DNA of 64,000 nucleotides, taken from positions 285,820 through 349,819 of the forward strand of contig NZ_QJPK01000002.1 in the NCBI RefSeq assembly GCF_003259195.1. The letters are read 5' to 3'. The DNA is from Paracoccus sediminilitoris (lineage in GTDB: Bacteria; Pseudomonadota; Alphaproteobacteria; Rhodobacterales; Rhodobacteraceae). This document shows positions 16,916 to 26,327 of the stretch, one piece after another (the first letter of the stretch is position 1; every line of letters starts with the position of its first letter). The translations under genes were made by a program, and so were the position numbers. The notes below the pieces were generated by a model. That model was not told the origin of the DNA. It did no database searches and saw nothing but the letters and a program-made list of their open reading frames with translations.

Positions 16916-17521
16916 ATGAGCATTACCCCCGAATCCTCGCCCCAGACAGAAACGGCCAACGCGAACCTGACCGGCAAGATCCTGATCGCCATGCCCGGCA
17001 TGACCGATCAGCGTTTTGAAAGATCGGTCGTGCTGGTCTGCGCCCATTCCGATGACGGCGCGATGGGGCTGGTGCTGAACCATCCCCTGCCCGAGATCAA
17101 TTTCGGCGAATTGCTGGAACAGTTGGGCATCGAGGTCGAGGAGAATGCCCGACAGGTCCAGATCCGCTTTGGCGGTCCGGTCGAACCCGGACGCGGCTTC
17201 GTGCTGCACAAGGTCGCCGAACACGGAACGGACCCTGAAGGCCGGATGCGCATCGGCCATGCGCTGGCCATGACCACCACGCGCGACATCCTGGAGGATC
17301 TGGCGCAGGGGCAGGGGCCGGAACCGGCGGTTCTGGCGCTTGGCTATGCCGGGTGGGGCCCGGGCCAGCTGGAATCCGAGATGCTGGCCAATGGCTGGCT
17401 GACGGGTGACAGCGCCGAAGACCTGATCTTTGACGACGCGAATGACGACAAGTGGCAGCGGGCGCTGCGGGCTCAGGGTATCGACCCGTCGCTGCTGTCC
17501 GCAGCGTCCGGGCGCGCCTGA
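16916..17521 (+). CDS. YqgE/AlgH family protein
   Basis: A conserved cytoplasmic protein of 201 residues with no firmly known biochemical role. Seen: the family signatures GKILIAMPGMTDQRFERSVVLVCAHSDDGAMGLVLN at the N-terminus (shortened in quotation by position: residues about 20-55), FGGPVEPGRGFVLH in the middle, and LGYAGWGPGQLESEM towards the C-terminus. AAAAGGAGACC precedes the ATG. It converges with map; a GC-rich hairpin lies between them. Confidence 0.93.
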   Translation: MSITPESSPQTETANANLTGKILIAMPGMTDQRFERSVVLVCAHSDDGAMGLVLNHPLPEINFGELLEQLGIEVEENARQVQIRFGGPVEPGRGFVLHKVAEHGTDPEGRMRIGHALAMTTTRDILEDLAQGQGPEPAVLALGYAGWGPGQLESEMLANGWLTGDSAEDLIFDDANDDKWQRALRAQGIDPSLLSAASGRA

Positions 17522-17530
17522 GGGCGTGGG

Positions 17531-17553
17531 GGGGGGCGACAGGACCGCCCCCC
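17531..17553. terminator. GC-rich hairpin between yqgE and map
   Basis: GGGGGGCG (17531-17538) pairs with CGCCCCCC (17546-17553) around a seven-base loop. It lies in the 60-base gap between two convergent genes. There is no T run, so termination strength is uncertain. Confidence 0.45.
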
Positions 17554-17581
17554 GCATGCGTCGTTCAAGGGTCGCGCGGCA

Positions 17582-18379
17582 TCAGCCCAGGTCGGGGAAG
17601 AACCGGTCCGAAGGCGTGAAGATCTCGAACCCGTTGGCGGTCACGCCAATCGAATGTTCGAACTGCGCCGACAGCGACTTGTCGCGCGTGACGGCGGTCC
17701 AGTCATCGGCCAGGACCTTGGTTTCGGGACGGCCCAGGTTGATCATTGGTTCGATGGTGAAGAACATGCCCTCCTCCAGCACAGGGCCTTTGCCCGCGCG
17801 GCCGAAATGCAGCACGTTCGGTGGCGCGTGGAAGACCCGCCCGATCCCGTGGCCGCAGAAATCGCGCACGACCGACATGCGCTGCCCCTCGGCATAGGTC
17901 TGGATGGCCGCGCCGATATCGCCGAAGGTGGCGCCGGGGCGCACGACCTCGATGCCCTTCATCAGCGCGTCATGGGTGACCTTCAGCAGGCGCTGTGCCT
18001 TCAGGGGCGCCTTGCCCGCGACATACATGCGGCTGGTGTCGCCGAACCAGCCGTCCACGATCACCGTCACGTCGATATTGGCGATGTCGCCTTCCTTCAG
18101 CACCTTGTCGCCGGGAATGCCGTGGCAGACGACGTGGTTCACGCTGATGCAGCTGGCATGCTGGTATCCGCGATACCCGATGGTGGCGGAGGTGGCGCCC
18201 AGTTCGGTGATCCGGTTGCGGATGAAATCGTCCAGAACGGACGTGGCGACGCCGGGTTCGACCAGCGGCCCGACCTCGTCCAGGATCTGCGCGGCAAGCG
18301 CACCCGCCTTGTGCATGCCTGCGGAATCCTCGGGCATGTGGATGCGGATACCTTCCTTGGTGATGCGGCTGTCGTCCAT
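17582..18379 (-). CDS. map: Methionine aminopeptidase, type I
   Basis: Removes the initiator methionine from nascent proteins; a dinuclear metalloenzyme. It has 265 residues. Seen: metal ligands in VDGWFGDTSRMYV (two Asp), GHGIGR (His), FTIEPM (Glu) and FEHSIG (Glu). The start is ATG 18379 (MDDSRITKEG), which has AAGGATC just upstream; an in-frame ATG 45 bases earlier lacks support. It is divergent from the CinA-type gene. Confidence 0.95.
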   Translation of the reverse strand: MDDSRITKEGIRIHMPEDSAGMHKAGALAAQILDEVGPLVEPGVATSVLDDFIRNRITELGATSATIGYRGYQHASCISVNHVVCHGIPGDKVLKEGDIANIDVTVIVDGWFGDTSRMYVAGKAPLKAQRLLKVTHDALMKGIEVVRPGATFGDIGAAIQTYAEGQRMSVVRDFCGHGIGRVFHAPPNVLHFGRAGKGPVLEEGMFFTIEPMINLGRPETKVLADDWTAVTRDKSLSAQFEHSIGVTANGFEIFTPSDRFFPDLG

Positions 18380-18488
18380 CGCTGATCCTTTCTTCATTCC
18401 TGCTAGATAGATGGCCGAGGCCACTTGTTCCAGCCCTTCCCACGGGCATAGAAGGATGCATCACGTTTCAAGCCAAGGGGCAGCGCAG

Positions 18489-19229
18489 ATGCAGTCGGAC
18501 AACCCTACCGCCGCGATTCTGGTCATCGGGGATGAGATCCTGTCGGGCCGTACCCGCGAAGGCAATGCCCACCACTTGGCACAGGTTCTGACGGCGACCG
18601 GGTTCGACCTGCGCGAAATCCGCGTGGTGTCCGACGATCACGACAGCATCGTCGGCGCGATCCGGGAATACGACAAGTCGCTTGGCGGCAAATACGACCT
18701 GCTGTTCACCTCGGGCGGGATCGGGCCGACGCATGACGACATCACCGCCGATGCCGTCGCCGACGCCCATGGCACCACTGTCGAGATCCACCCCGTCGCG
18801 CGCGCCATCCTGCAGGAACGCTGCGACCGCATGGGGACAGAGCTGACGGAAAACCGCCTGCGCATGGCCCGCATTCCGGTGGGCGCGACGCTGATCGACA
18901 ATTCGGTGTCGGGCGCGCCGGGCTTTTCCATCGGCTGCACCCATGTGATGGCCGGCGTGCCGGAAGTGTTTCGCGGCATGGTCGCCTGGCTGGTCCCGAA
19001 CCTGCCCGGCGGCCGCCCCGTGCAATCCCTGACCATCGAGGTGCGCCGCGGCGAAAGCGACGTGGCAGAAGACCTCAAGGCCGTGGCCGCCGATTTTGCC
19101 GATCTGTCGCTGGGGTCCTATCCCTTCCGCGACGACACGGGTTGGGGCACGAACCTGGTGGTGCGGGGCTTGGATCAGGCCCGTGTCGCGGCGGGCATGT
19201 CGGCCCTGCAGGCGCGGCTGTCGCTCTGA
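18489..19229 (+). CDS. CinA/MoCF-type molybdopterin-binding domain protein
   Basis: A 246-residue protein of the MoaB/Mog-like fold, annotated in many genomes as competence/damage-inducible protein A. Seen: AILVIGDEILSGRTREGN at the N-terminus, the LFTSGGIGPTHDDITADAVA loop (about residue 75), and GAPGFSIG. It lacks the C-terminal nicotinamide-nucleotide amidase domain found in full-length CinA, so it is the stand-alone N-terminal form. In CinA this domain hydrolyses ADP-ribose or FAD-type pyrophosphates; the role here is inferred. Its stop overlaps the next gene start (TGATG). Confidence 0.88.
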   Translation: MQSDNPTAAILVIGDEILSGRTREGNAHHLAQVLTATGFDLREIRVVSDDHDSIVGAIREYDKSLGGKYDLLFTSGGIGPTHDDITADAVADAHGTTVEIHPVARAILQERCDRMGTELTENRLRMARIPVGATLIDNSVSGAPGFSIGCTHVMAGVPEVFRGMVAWLVPNLPGGRPVQSLTIEVRRGESDVAEDLKAVAADFADLSLGSYPFRDDTGWGTNLVVRGLDQARVAAGMSALQARLSL

Positions 19230-19948
19230 TGGGGCGGCCCGATGCGGATCTGGCCCACGCCTTCGAGGCCACCTGGCCCGCCGCCGAAACCGTCCGCTGC
19301 GGCGGGTTGCTGGTCGGGCGGGGGCTTGGGGCCGGCGGGCGCGTCAGTTCCGGGATGGCCGATGGCCCTTGGACGCCCGGCGATCTGGACGCCGCCTGCA
19401 CCCAGCATGCCGCATGGGGCCAGCGCCCGCTGTTTCGCGCCTGGGATGACGACCACGACCTGATCGCCGAACTGACCGCCCGTGGGTTTGCGACCGAAAT
19501 CCCGACGCTGGTCATGTCCGCCCCCGTGGCGTTGCTGACCGACCGGACCCTGCCGCCCGTGATGACCTTTGCGCTTTGGCCGCCTATGGCGATCCAGCGC
19601 CAGATCTGGGGAGCGGGCAACATCAACCCCGCGCGGCAGGCGGTAATGGACCGCGTGCCCCATCCCAAGGCCGCCATTCTTGGCCGCATCCAGGACCGCG
19701 CAGCGGGCAGCGCCTTCGTGGCGGCGCACGGGCCGGTGGCCATGGTCCACGGGGTCGAGGTTCTGCCCCCTTTCCGCCGCCACGGCCTTGCCGGCTGGAT
19801 GATGCGGCAGGCGGCCTTCTGGGCCGCCGAACAGGGCGCGACCCGGATCGGGCTGGCGGTCAGCCGCGCCAATGCAGTGGCGCAGGCGACCTATGCCACC
19901 TTGGGGTTTTCGGTGGCGGGCAGCTATGCCTATTACGGGCGGGACTAA
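19229..19948 (+). CDS. GNAT-family N-acetyltransferase
   Basis: A 239-residue protein. Seen: a typical acetyl-CoA-binding motif A near the C-terminus ([20 protein letters not shown]) followed by [25 protein letters not shown] and a terminal SYAYYGRD. The N-terminal half is less conserved and probably a degenerate or substrate-specific second lobe. The substrate is unknown. The ATG overlaps the preceding stop by one base, so it is likely coupled to the CinA-type gene. It converges on kynA with a 4-base overlap. Confidence 0.85.
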   Translation: MGRPDADLAHAFEATWPAAETVRCGGLLVGRGLGAGGRVSSGMADGPWTPGDLDAACTQHAAWGQRPLFRAWDDDHDLIAELTARGFATEIPTLVMSAPVALLTDRTLPPVMTFALWPPMAIQRQIWGAGNINPARQAVMDRVPHPKAAILGRIQDRAAGSAFVAAHGPVAMVHGVEVLPPFRRHGLAGWMMRQAAFWAAEQGATRIGLAVSRANAVAQATYATLGFSVAGSYAYYGRD

Positions 19949-20766
19949 AGCTCGGTCCGCAATTCCCACAGGTCGGGATAAAGCACCACGTCCAGCATCC
20001 GCCGCAGATAGCTGACGCCCGATGTGCCGCCCGATCCGCGCTTGAAGCCGATGACCCGTTCGACCGTGGTGACGTGGTTGAAGCGCCAGCGGCGGAAGTA
20101 ATCCTCGAAGTCGACCAGTTTCTCGGCCAGCTCGTACAGCTCCCAGTATTGCGCCGGATCGCGATAGACCTGCGCCCATGCGGCGCGGGCGGTGGGGTCG
20201 GGCTGGTGGGGGCGGTCCAGTTCGGTCCGTGCGGCCACGTTGAAGCCCGCCGCGCGCAGCCGGTCCAGAACGTGATCGTAGAGCGACGGTCGCGCGGCCT
20301 CGGCGCGCAGGGCCTGGGCCAGTTCGGGGCGGTGTTCATGCGGGCCGATCATCGCCATGTTGCGGTTCCCGGCCACGAATTCGATCATCCGGTACTGGAA
20401 GGACTGAAAGCCGCTGCTTTCCACCAGCGAAGGGCGGAATTCGGTGTATTCACTGGGCGTCATGGTGCGCAGCACGTCCCACGCGCTGTTCAGCTGTTCC
20501 ATGATCCGCGACACGCGCGACAGCATCTTGAAGGCTGGTCGCAGGTCGCCCGCGGCGATCCGGTCGCGGGCGGCCGACATTTCATGCAGGGCCAGCTTCA
20601 TCCAGAGTTCGCTGGTCTGGTGCTGGATGATGAACAGCATCTCGTCATGGGCGTCGGAACGCGGGTGCTGGGCGGACAGGATGGCATCCAGCCCCAGATA
20701 GTCGCCATAGGACATTCGCCCGTCAAAGGACATGCGTGCGCCTTCGGACGCGGGATCATAGGTCAT
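19945..20766 (-). CDS. kynA: Tryptophan 2,3-dioxygenase
   Basis: Heme dioxygenase that opens the indole ring of L-tryptophan to N-formylkynurenine. It has 273 residues. Seen: [17 protein letters not shown] and [19 protein letters not shown] (substrate/heme pocket), [11 protein letters not shown], and [31 protein letters not shown] in the C-terminal half. The start is ATG 20766, overlapping the stop of the CoA ligase (ATGA). It is the last gene of the leftward operon, which ties tryptophan breakdown to anthranilate use. Kynurenine formamidase and kynureninase are not in this window. Confidence 0.95.
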   Translation of the reverse strand: MTYDPASEGARMSFDGRMSYGDYLGLDAILSAQHPRSDAHDEMLFIIQHQTSELWMKLALHEMSAARDRIAAGDLRPAFKMLSRVSRIMEQLNSAWDVLRTMTPSEYTEFRPSLVESSGFQSFQYRMIEFVAGNRNMAMIGPHEHRPELAQALRAEAARPSLYDHVLDRLRAAGFNVAARTELDRPHQPDPTARAAWAQVYRDPAQYWELYELAEKLVDFEDYFRRWRFNHVTTVERVIGFKRGSGGTSGVSYLRRMLDVVLYPDLWELRTEL

Positions 20767-22382
20767 TGCTTCAGCCTGAATCGTTGGATCTTGCCCGTCT
20801 GGGTCTTGGGCAGCGCGTCGCAGAAGACCACGCTGCGCGGGTATTTGAAGGGGGCGATGCTGTCCTTGACGTGCCGCTGTAACCGTTCGACCGTGGCCTG
20901 GTCGGCGGCGACGCCTTCGGTCAGCACGACATGGGCCTGCACGATCTGGCCGCGATCGGGGTCGGGAATGCCGATCACTGCACATTCGGACACGTCGGGA
21001 TGGGACAGCAACGCGGCTTCGACATCGGGACCGGCGATGTTGTAGCCCGCCGAGACGATGATGTCGTCGCAGCGCGCCGCGAAATGGAAGCGCCCGTCGT
21101 CATCCTGCCAGAAGGTGTCGCCGGTCAGGTTCCAGCCGTCCAGCACATAGTCGCCCTGTCGCGGGTCGTCCAGGTATCGGCAGCCGGTCGGGCCGATGAC
21201 GGCCAGGCGCCCCATCTCGCCGCGCGGGACCTCGGCGCCGTCATCGCCGATGATGCGGGCGCGATAGCCCTGGACGGGGCGGCCCGTGCAGCCGGGATGG
21301 CTGTCGTCCAGGCGGTTGGTCAGGAAGATGTGCAGCATCTCGGTCGCGCCGATGCCGTCCAGCATGGGCTTGCCGGTGCGGTCGTGCCAATCCTGCCAGA
21401 CGGGGGCGGGCAGGGTCTCGCCCGCGCTGACGGCGACGCGCAGGCTGGACAGATCGGCCCCTTGGTCCATCGCCCGCAGCATGACCCGATAGGCGGTCGG
21501 CGCGGTGAAGCAGATGGTGGCGCGGTGATCCTGGATGATCTGGACCATGTTCGGCGGCGATGCGTTTTCCAGCAGCACCGCGCTGGCCCCGAAGCGCAGC
21601 GGAAAGACCGCCAGACCGCCCAGGCCGAAGGTGAAGGCCAAGGGCGGGCTGCCCACGAAGATGTCGTCGGGGGTGACGCCCAGAACCTCGCGCGCATAGC
21701 CGTCGGCGATGATCAGCAGGTCGCGGTGGAAATGCATGGTGGCCTTGGGTTCGCCCGTCGACCCCGAGGTCATGCCGAGCAGCGCTACGTCGTCGCGCCC
21801 GGTCCGCACCGCATCGAAACGCACCGGCTTGGTCAGGGCCGCGCGGTCCAGTTCGGCGTCGTGATTAGCGGTGCCGTCGAAGCCGATCACCGTGTTCAGC
21901 ACCGATGACGCCTTGGCGGTCGTGACCAGCTCCTCCATCAGGCGGGTGTCGCACAGCGCGAATTCCACCTGCGCCTTGTCGACGATCTGGCCCAACTCCT
22001 TGGCGCGCAGCATCGGCATGGTGTTCACCACCACCGCCCCCGCCTTGGTCGCGGCCAGCCAGCAGGCGACCATCGCGGGGTTGTTGGCCGACCGGATCAG
22101 CACGCGGTTGCCGGGCCTGACGCCGTAATCGCTGACCAGCGCATGGGCCAGGCGGTTCGTCCAGTCGGACAGCTCCTTGTAGGTGCGCGCCCGCCCGTTG
22201 CCGACCAGCGCGATCCGGTCGCCAAAGCCGCGTTCGACCATGCGGTCGGTCAGTTCGGCCCCGACGTTCAGCCAGTCGGGATAGTCGTATCCCGACAGGT
22301 CGATCACGGGCCAAGCCGCAGCGGGTGGCAGGTGGTCGCGCGTAAAGCTGTCCTGATGTCCGCTTGGTCCTAATGCTGGCAT
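20763..22382 (-). CDS. 2-aminobenzoate-CoA ligase (acyl-CoA synthetase family)
   Basis: AMP-forming ligase of 539 residues that would activate anthranilate to 2-aminobenzoyl-CoA. Seen: the N-terminal [18 protein letters not shown] stretch characteristic of benzoate/2-aminobenzoate ligases of this type, the P-loop [16 protein letters not shown], the GATEM motif, [23 protein letters not shown], and the catalytic lysine in [12 protein letters not shown] near the end. The substrate is inferred from the neighbouring flavin monooxygenase-reductase and kynA. It overlaps kynA by four bases. Confidence 0.85.
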   Translation of the reverse strand: MPALGPSGHQDSFTRDHLPPAAAWPVIDLSGYDYPDWLNVGAELTDRMVERGFGDRIALVGNGRARTYKELSDWTNRLAHALVSDYGVRPGNRVLIRSANNPAMVACWLAATKAGAVVVNTMPMLRAKELGQIVDKAQVEFALCDTRLMEELVTTAKASSVLNTVIGFDGTANHDAELDRAALTKPVRFDAVRTGRDDVALLGMTSGSTGEPKATMHFHRDLLIIADGYAREVLGVTPDDIFVGSPPLAFTFGLGGLAVFPLRFGASAVLLENASPPNMVQIIQDHRATICFTAPTAYRVMLRAMDQGADLSSLRVAVSAGETLPAPVWQDWHDRTGKPMLDGIGATEMLHIFLTNRLDDSHPGCTGRPVQGYRARIIGDDGAEVPRGEMGRLAVIGPTGCRYLDDPRQGDYVLDGWNLTGDTFWQDDDGRFHFAARCDDIIVSAGYNIAGPDVEAALLSHPDVSECAVIGIPDPDRGQIVQAHVVLTEGVAADQATVERLQRHVKDSIAPFKYPRSVVFCDALPKTQTGKIQRFRLKQ

Positions 22383-22398
22383 GGTGATCCCCCAGGTT

Positions 22399-22794
22399 TC
22401 AGTCCGGAATGACGGCGGTGGCCTCGATCTCGACCTTGGCGCGATCCTCGACCAGGGCCACGACCTGGACCAGCGCCATGGCCGGATAGTGGCGGCCGAT
22501 GACGTCGCGATAGGCGGCGCCGACCTCGCGCAGGGCGCCCAGGTATTCGTGCTTGTCGGTGACGTACCAGGTCAGGCGCACCAGGTGTTCGGGCCCCGCG
22601 CCGCCTTCGGCCAGGACCGCAACGATGTTTTCCAGCACCTGCCGGACCTGGCCCGCGAAATCATCGGTCCGGAACTGCTGGTCGGCATCCCAGCCCACCA
22701 GCCCGCCGGTATAGATGGTGCGTCCGCGTGCCATGACGCCGTTGGCGTATCCGACGGCGCGCTTCCAATGCGCGGGGTGCAGCGGTTCATGCAT
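22399..22794 (-). CDS. RidA/YjgF-family enamine/imine deaminase
   Basis: A 131-residue Rid-family protein. Seen: the family core GGLVGWDADQQ, FAGQVRQVLENIVAVLAEGGAGPEHLVRLTWYVTD and VVALVEDRAKVEIEATA. Classical RidA proteins hydrolyse reactive enamines/imines to ketones and ammonia. Placed in a 2-aminobenzoyl-CoA operon, it could release the ring amino group once the aromatic ring is reduced; that is an inference. The start is ATG 22794, overlapping the thioesterase end by eight bases. Confidence 0.85.
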   Translation of the reverse strand: MHEPLHPAHWKRAVGYANGVMARGRTIYTGGLVGWDADQQFRTDDFAGQVRQVLENIVAVLAEGGAGPEHLVRLTWYVTDKHEYLGALREVGAAYRDVIGRHYPAMALVQVVALVEDRAKVEIEATAVIPD

Positions 22795-23176
22795 GATAGG
22801 CCTCCAGCGTGGTGCGGATATCATCCGGCCAAGGCGACGGGGTGAAATCGCGCGCCATCCAGACGACGGTGCTGCGCGCCTCCAGCCGGTCTTCGGCGCG
22901 GATCAGGAAACGGGCGCTGCTGGTGCCCAGATGGTCCACCTGCAGGTCCCACCGGATGCGGTCCCCAAGGCGGGATGGTTTCCTGAAATCCATCTCCAGC
23001 TTGACGGTCGGCATTCCCTGTCCCGCCGCCATCATCGGGCCGAAGCCATGGCCCACGATCTCCAGAAAGAAGTTTTCCACCATGTGATTCACCATCTCGG
23101 CATAGCGAGGGTAAAAAACGATCCCCGCCGGGTCGCAGTGGCAGAATTCGATGGCGATGGTGCGGGAATAGATCAT
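22787..23176 (-). CDS. Hotdog-fold acyl-CoA thioesterase (4HBT family)
   Basis: A 129-residue hotdog thioesterase. Seen: [22 protein letters not shown] near the N-terminus, where the Asp of the DPAG motif is the catalytic residue of the 4-hydroxybenzoyl-CoA thioesterase family. It probably hydrolyses a pathway CoA ester or dead-end products. It overlaps both neighbours (acyl-CoA dehydrogenase by four bases, RidA by eight), so it is a firm member of the operon. Confidence 0.87.
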   Translation of the reverse strand: MIYSRTIAIEFCHCDPAGIVFYPRYAEMVNHMVENFFLEIVGHGFGPMMAAGQGMPTVKLEMDFRKPSRLGDRIRWDLQVDHLGTSSARFLIRAEDRLEARSTVVWMARDFTPSPWPDDIRTTLEAYHA

Positions 23177-24303
23177 GGTGCCTCCAACACGCTGCGGGCG
23201 ATGATCAGCTTTTGCACGTCGCTGGCCCCTTCATAGATGCGCAAGGCGCGGATTTCGCGGTAAAGGCTCTCGACCGGCATGCCGACCCGCACGCCGTCGC
23301 CGCCGAACAGCTGCACGGCCTGATCGATGACCTGCTGGGCGGCCTCGGTCGCGTAAAGCTTGGCCATCGCCGCCTCGCGCGTAATGCGCGGCGCACCCTG
23401 ATCCTTGGCCCATGCGGCGCGATAGACCAGCAGGGCGGCGGCATCGATCTTCAGCGCCATATCGGCCAGATGTCCCTGCACCATCTGCAATTTCGACATC
23501 GGGGCGCCGAACAGCCGGCGGTCACGGACGCGTGCAAGCGCTTCGTCCAGCGCGCGGCGGGCAAAACCCAAGGCGGCAGCCCCGACCGTGGGGCGGAAAT
23601 GATCCAGCACCGTCATGGCGATGCGGAACCCGTGCCCCGCCTGACCGATCAGCGCATCGGCAGACAGGCGCACATCCGTCAGCCGCAGATGCGCCAGCGG
23701 ATGGGGCGCCATCACCTCGATCCGGCTGACAACCTGCAGGCCCGGCGTGTCGGCGGGCAGCAGAAAGGCCGACAAACCGCGCGCCCCATCCCCTTCGCCG
23801 GTCCGCGCGACGATGACGTAAAGATCCGCGATCCCCCCGTTCGAGATATAGGTCTTCTCGCCCTCCAGCACCCAGTCATCACCATCGCGCCGCGCCGTGG
23901 TGGCGGTCCGCGCCACGTCTGACCCCGATCCCGGTTCGGTCAGCGCAAAGGCCGAAATCGCATCACCCGCCCGCGTCCGGTCCAGCCACGCCCGCTGCCC
24001 CTCATCGCCGAACAGGGTGACGGCCCCCATGCCCAGCCCCTGCATCGCAAAGGCGAAATCCGCCAGCCCGTCATGACGCGCCAATGTCTCGCGGATGATG
24101 CACAGCGCCCGGATGTCCAGTGCTTCGCCGCCCGAATGGCGCAGCCAGCCGCCCCGCCCCAATTCCGCGACCAACCCGCGACATGCCGCGTCCACGCCGC
24201 CGTGATCGACAGGCAGATGCGCGCCGCACCATACCTCCAGATCCTCCGCCAGCGCACGGTGGCGATCCTCGAAAAACGGCCAGTCCAGAAAGCTGCGATC
24301 CAT
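23173..24303 (-). CDS. Acyl-CoA dehydrogenase
   Basis: FAD enzyme of 376 residues, in the cytoplasm. Seen: [26 protein letters not shown] and [16 protein letters not shown] (the FAD/substrate region), the C-terminal [55 protein letters not shown], a standard end for the family (each quoted in part). In this operon it would oxidise a cyclic or ring-opened CoA intermediate. The start is ATG 24303 (MDRSFLDWP); upstream in-frame codons fall in a repeat-like hairpin region. Its stop overlaps the thioesterase start. Confidence 0.92.
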   Translation of the reverse strand: MDRSFLDWPFFEDRHRALAEDLEVWCGAHLPVDHGGVDAACRGLVAELGRGGWLRHSGGEALDIRALCIIRETLARHDGLADFAFAMQGLGMGAVTLFGDEGQRAWLDRTRAGDAISAFALTEPGSGSDVARTATTARRDGDDWVLEGEKTYISNGGIADLYVIVARTGEGDGARGLSAFLLPADTPGLQVVSRIEVMAPHPLAHLRLTDVRLSADALIGQAGHGFRIAMTVLDHFRPTVGAAALGFARRALDEALARVRDRRLFGAPMSKLQMVQGHLADMALKIDAAALLVYRAAWAKDQGAPRITREAAMAKLYATEAAQQVIDQAVQLFGGDGVRVGMPVESLYREIRALRIYEGASDVQKLIIARSVLEAP

Positions 24304-24358
24304 CTTCTTCTTTGTCCCAAATACCCTCTGGGGGTCCGGGGGGCGAAGCGCCCCCGGG
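24304..24358 (-). repeat. REP-like intergenic hairpin element, copy 1
   Basis: Read on the minus strand: GGGGGCG and its complement with a three-base loop, followed by GGACCCCCAGAGGGTATTTGG and a GACAAAGAAG tail (24304-24335). The same arrangement (GGGGGC hairpin, then a CCCCC run and TATxT) recurs at 49408-49440. Such elements are widespread between genes in Rhodobacterales; their function is unknown to me. This one sits inside the catabolic operon and could reduce expression of the distal genes. Confidence 0.6.
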
Positions 24359-24361
24359 CTG

Positions 24362-25174
24362 TCAGTTTCCTTGAAAGACCGGCGTCTCCTTGGCGACGAA
24401 GGCATGATAGGCGCGTTCGAAATCGCGGGTCTTCATGCAGATGGCCTGCGCCTGCGCCTCGGCTTCGATGGCCTGATCCAGACCCATGTTCCATTCCTGG
24501 TTCAGCTGGGTCTTGGTGACGCCATGCGCCCAGACCGGTCCGTCGGCGATCTGCCGCGCCAAGGCCATCGCCGCGCTTTCCACATCATCATGCAGGCTGT
24601 TCCAGAACCCCCAACGCTCGCCTTCCTCGGCGCGCAGGACGCGACCGGTATAGAGCAGTTCCGCCGCCCGCCCTTGGCCCACGATTCGGGGCAGCATCGC
24701 GCAGGCGCCCATGTCGCATCCGGCCAGCCCGACCTTGGTGAACAGGAAGGCCGCCTTGGCCGATGGCGCGGCCAGCCGCAGGTCCGATGCCATCGCCATG
24801 ATGGCACCTGCGCCGACGCAGATCCCCTCGACGGCGGCGATCACGGGCTTGTTGCAATGGATCATCGCCTTGACCAGTTCACCGGTCATGCGGGTAAAAG
24901 CCAACAGCTCGGGCATCTCCATGCCGACCAGCGGGCCAATGATCTCGTGCACGTCGCCGCCCGAACAGAAATTGCCCCCATTGCTGGCGATCACGACCAC
25001 GTCCACGTCATCGGCATGGGCCAGATCGCGGAAATGGGCGGCCAGTTCGGCATAGCTGTCGAAGGTCAACGGGTTCTTGCGCTCGGGGCGGTTCAAACGG
25101 ATCACGCCGATGCGGTCGGTCACCTGCCACAAGAAATGCTGCGGGCTGCGGTCGGCCATCGTCACGGGTGTCAT
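24362..25174 (-). CDS. Enoyl-CoA hydratase/isomerase family protein
   Basis: Crotonase-fold enzyme of 270 residues. Seen: [20 protein letters not shown] (first oxyanion-hole loop), [25 protein letters not shown] (second), and [22 protein letters not shown], where the usual catalytic Glu of hydratases is replaced by Cys-Asp context. It may therefore be a hydrolase or isomerase acting on the cyclohexene-type CoA intermediate rather than a simple hydratase. Its ATG overlaps the MarR stop (ATGA). Confidence 0.88.
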   Translation of the reverse strand: MTPVTMADRSPQHFLWQVTDRIGVIRLNRPERKNPLTFDSYAELAAHFRDLAHADDVDVVVIASNGGNFCSGGDVHEIIGPLVGMEMPELLAFTRMTGELVKAMIHCNKPVIAAVEGICVGAGAIMAMASDLRLAAPSAKAAFLFTKVGLAGCDMGACAMLPRIVGQGRAAELLYTGRVLRAEEGERWGFWNSLHDDVESAAMALARQIADGPVWAHGVTKTQLNQEWNMGLDQAIEAEAQAQAICMKTRDFERAYHAFVAKETPVFQGN

Positions 25175-25605
25175 GGGGTTCCTCCGGCGCGGGACAGGAT
25201 CGCGCGCATGCTGTCCAGATCGGCTTGGTCCAGATTGGCCAGAATGGCATCGACCTCGGCCTCGTGGCCCTTGGCCATGGTTTCAAAGGCGGCTAGGCCC
25301 TCGGGGGTCAGGCGGACGCGGATGCGGCGGCGGTCCCCATCCTCGGCCTCGCGCCGGGCCATGCCATCGGCCTCCAGTCGGTCCACCACCGCCGTCGCGT
25401 TCCCGTTCGAGACCAGCAGCATCCGCGACAGCTCTGACATGGTGACCCCGTCGCGGCACCGCCACAGTGCCGCCATCACGTCGAAACGCGGCAGGGTCGT
25501 GGCATGTTCGCGCCGCAGGTAATCGCGCAGCCGGTTTTCCGCCCCGCGCGTGACCGCCAGCATGCGGATCCAGGTCTTCAGGCGATGCTTGGACAGATCG
25601 CTCAT
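25171..25605 (-). CDS. MarR-family regulator of the 2-aminobenzoyl-CoA operon
   Basis: A 144-residue winged-helix protein. Seen: [40 protein letters not shown] (recognition helix region, residues about 38-77) followed by the wing [17 protein letters not shown]. Members of this class commonly repress aromatic-acid operons and release DNA on binding an aryl-CoA or aromatic ligand. It is embedded in the operon, with four-base overlaps on each side. A 16-base palindrome at 28651-28666 ahead of the operon is the obvious candidate target. Confidence 0.9.
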   Translation of the reverse strand: MSDLSKHRLKTWIRMLAVTRGAENRLRDYLRREHATTLPRFDVMAALWRCRDGVTMSELSRMLLVSNGNATAVVDRLEADGMARREAEDGDRRRIRVRLTPEGLAAFETMAKGHEAEVDAILANLDQADLDSMRAILSRAGGTP

Positions 25606-26327
25606 GGGCCTTCGCCGCCGTCAATGGTGATGGCCTGGCCGTTCATCGCGCCCGATCCCTCCAGCGCCAGCCAAAGCGCCGCTGCCGTCACGTTGGAGGG
25701 CGGGATCAGCTTGCCCTGCGGGTTGCGTCCCGCGATGCCCGCGATGGCCGCCGCGCGGTCGCGCCCGGTCTTGGCCATGACGTTCTCGATGCTGCGCTGC
25801 GTCATCTCGGTGTCCAGGTATCCGGGGCAGACGGCGTTGACGGTGATGTCTTTCCTGGCGACCTCTTGGGCCAGGGACCGCACCAGCCCCATCACGCCAT
25901 GCTTGCTGGCGGCATAGGGCGCGGCATAGGCGGCCCCGCGCAATCCCGCGATGGAGCAGATGGCGATCAGCCGCCCCCCCGGACCCATCTGCGCCAGCCC
26001 CTGCTGAAAGGTCAGGAAGACACCGGTCAGGTTGACCGCGATGATGCGGTTCCAGTGATCCATGCTGACCTTGCCGAAGGGCGCGGCCTCGGCGATGCCC
26101 GCATTGGCGATGACGATCTGGCAAGGACCGGCGGCGGCGAAAACCTCGGCCACCTGATCGGGGTCGCTGACATCGCCCGAGACAGCGCGGATTCGGCCCC
26201 CCGCGACGCGATCCAGTTTCGCGCGGTCGCGGCCGGTGATGACGACGTCATGGCCGCGTTCGGCGAAGGCGCGGGCCATGTCGGCGCCCGTGCCACTGCC
26301 GCCGCCGGTGATCAGGACGGTGCTCAT
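25602..26327 (-). CDS. SDR-family oxidoreductase (3-hydroxyacyl-CoA dehydrogenase-like)
   Basis: A 241-residue classical short-chain dehydrogenase. Seen: the cofactor motif [15 protein letters not shown], the structural NAG in [13 protein letters not shown], catalytic Ser in CSIAGLRG, and YAASKHG with the Tyr-Lys pair, then [13 protein letters not shown]. In the 2-aminobenzoyl-CoA route such an enzyme would oxidise the 3-hydroxyacyl-CoA. The start is ATG 26327, overlapping the stop of the monooxygenase gene (ATGA). Confidence 0.9.
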   Translation of the reverse strand: MSTVLITGGGSGTGADMARAFAERGHDVVITGRDRAKLDRVAGGRIRAVSGDVSDPDQVAEVFAAAGPCQIVIANAGIAEAAPFGKVSMDHWNRIIAVNLTGVFLTFQQGLAQMGPGGRLIAICSIAGLRGAAYAAPYAASKHGVMGLVRSLAQEVARKDITVNAVCPGYLDTEMTQRSIENVMAKTGRDRAAAIAGIAGRNPQGKLIPPSNVTAAALWLALEGSGAMNGQAITIDGGEGP

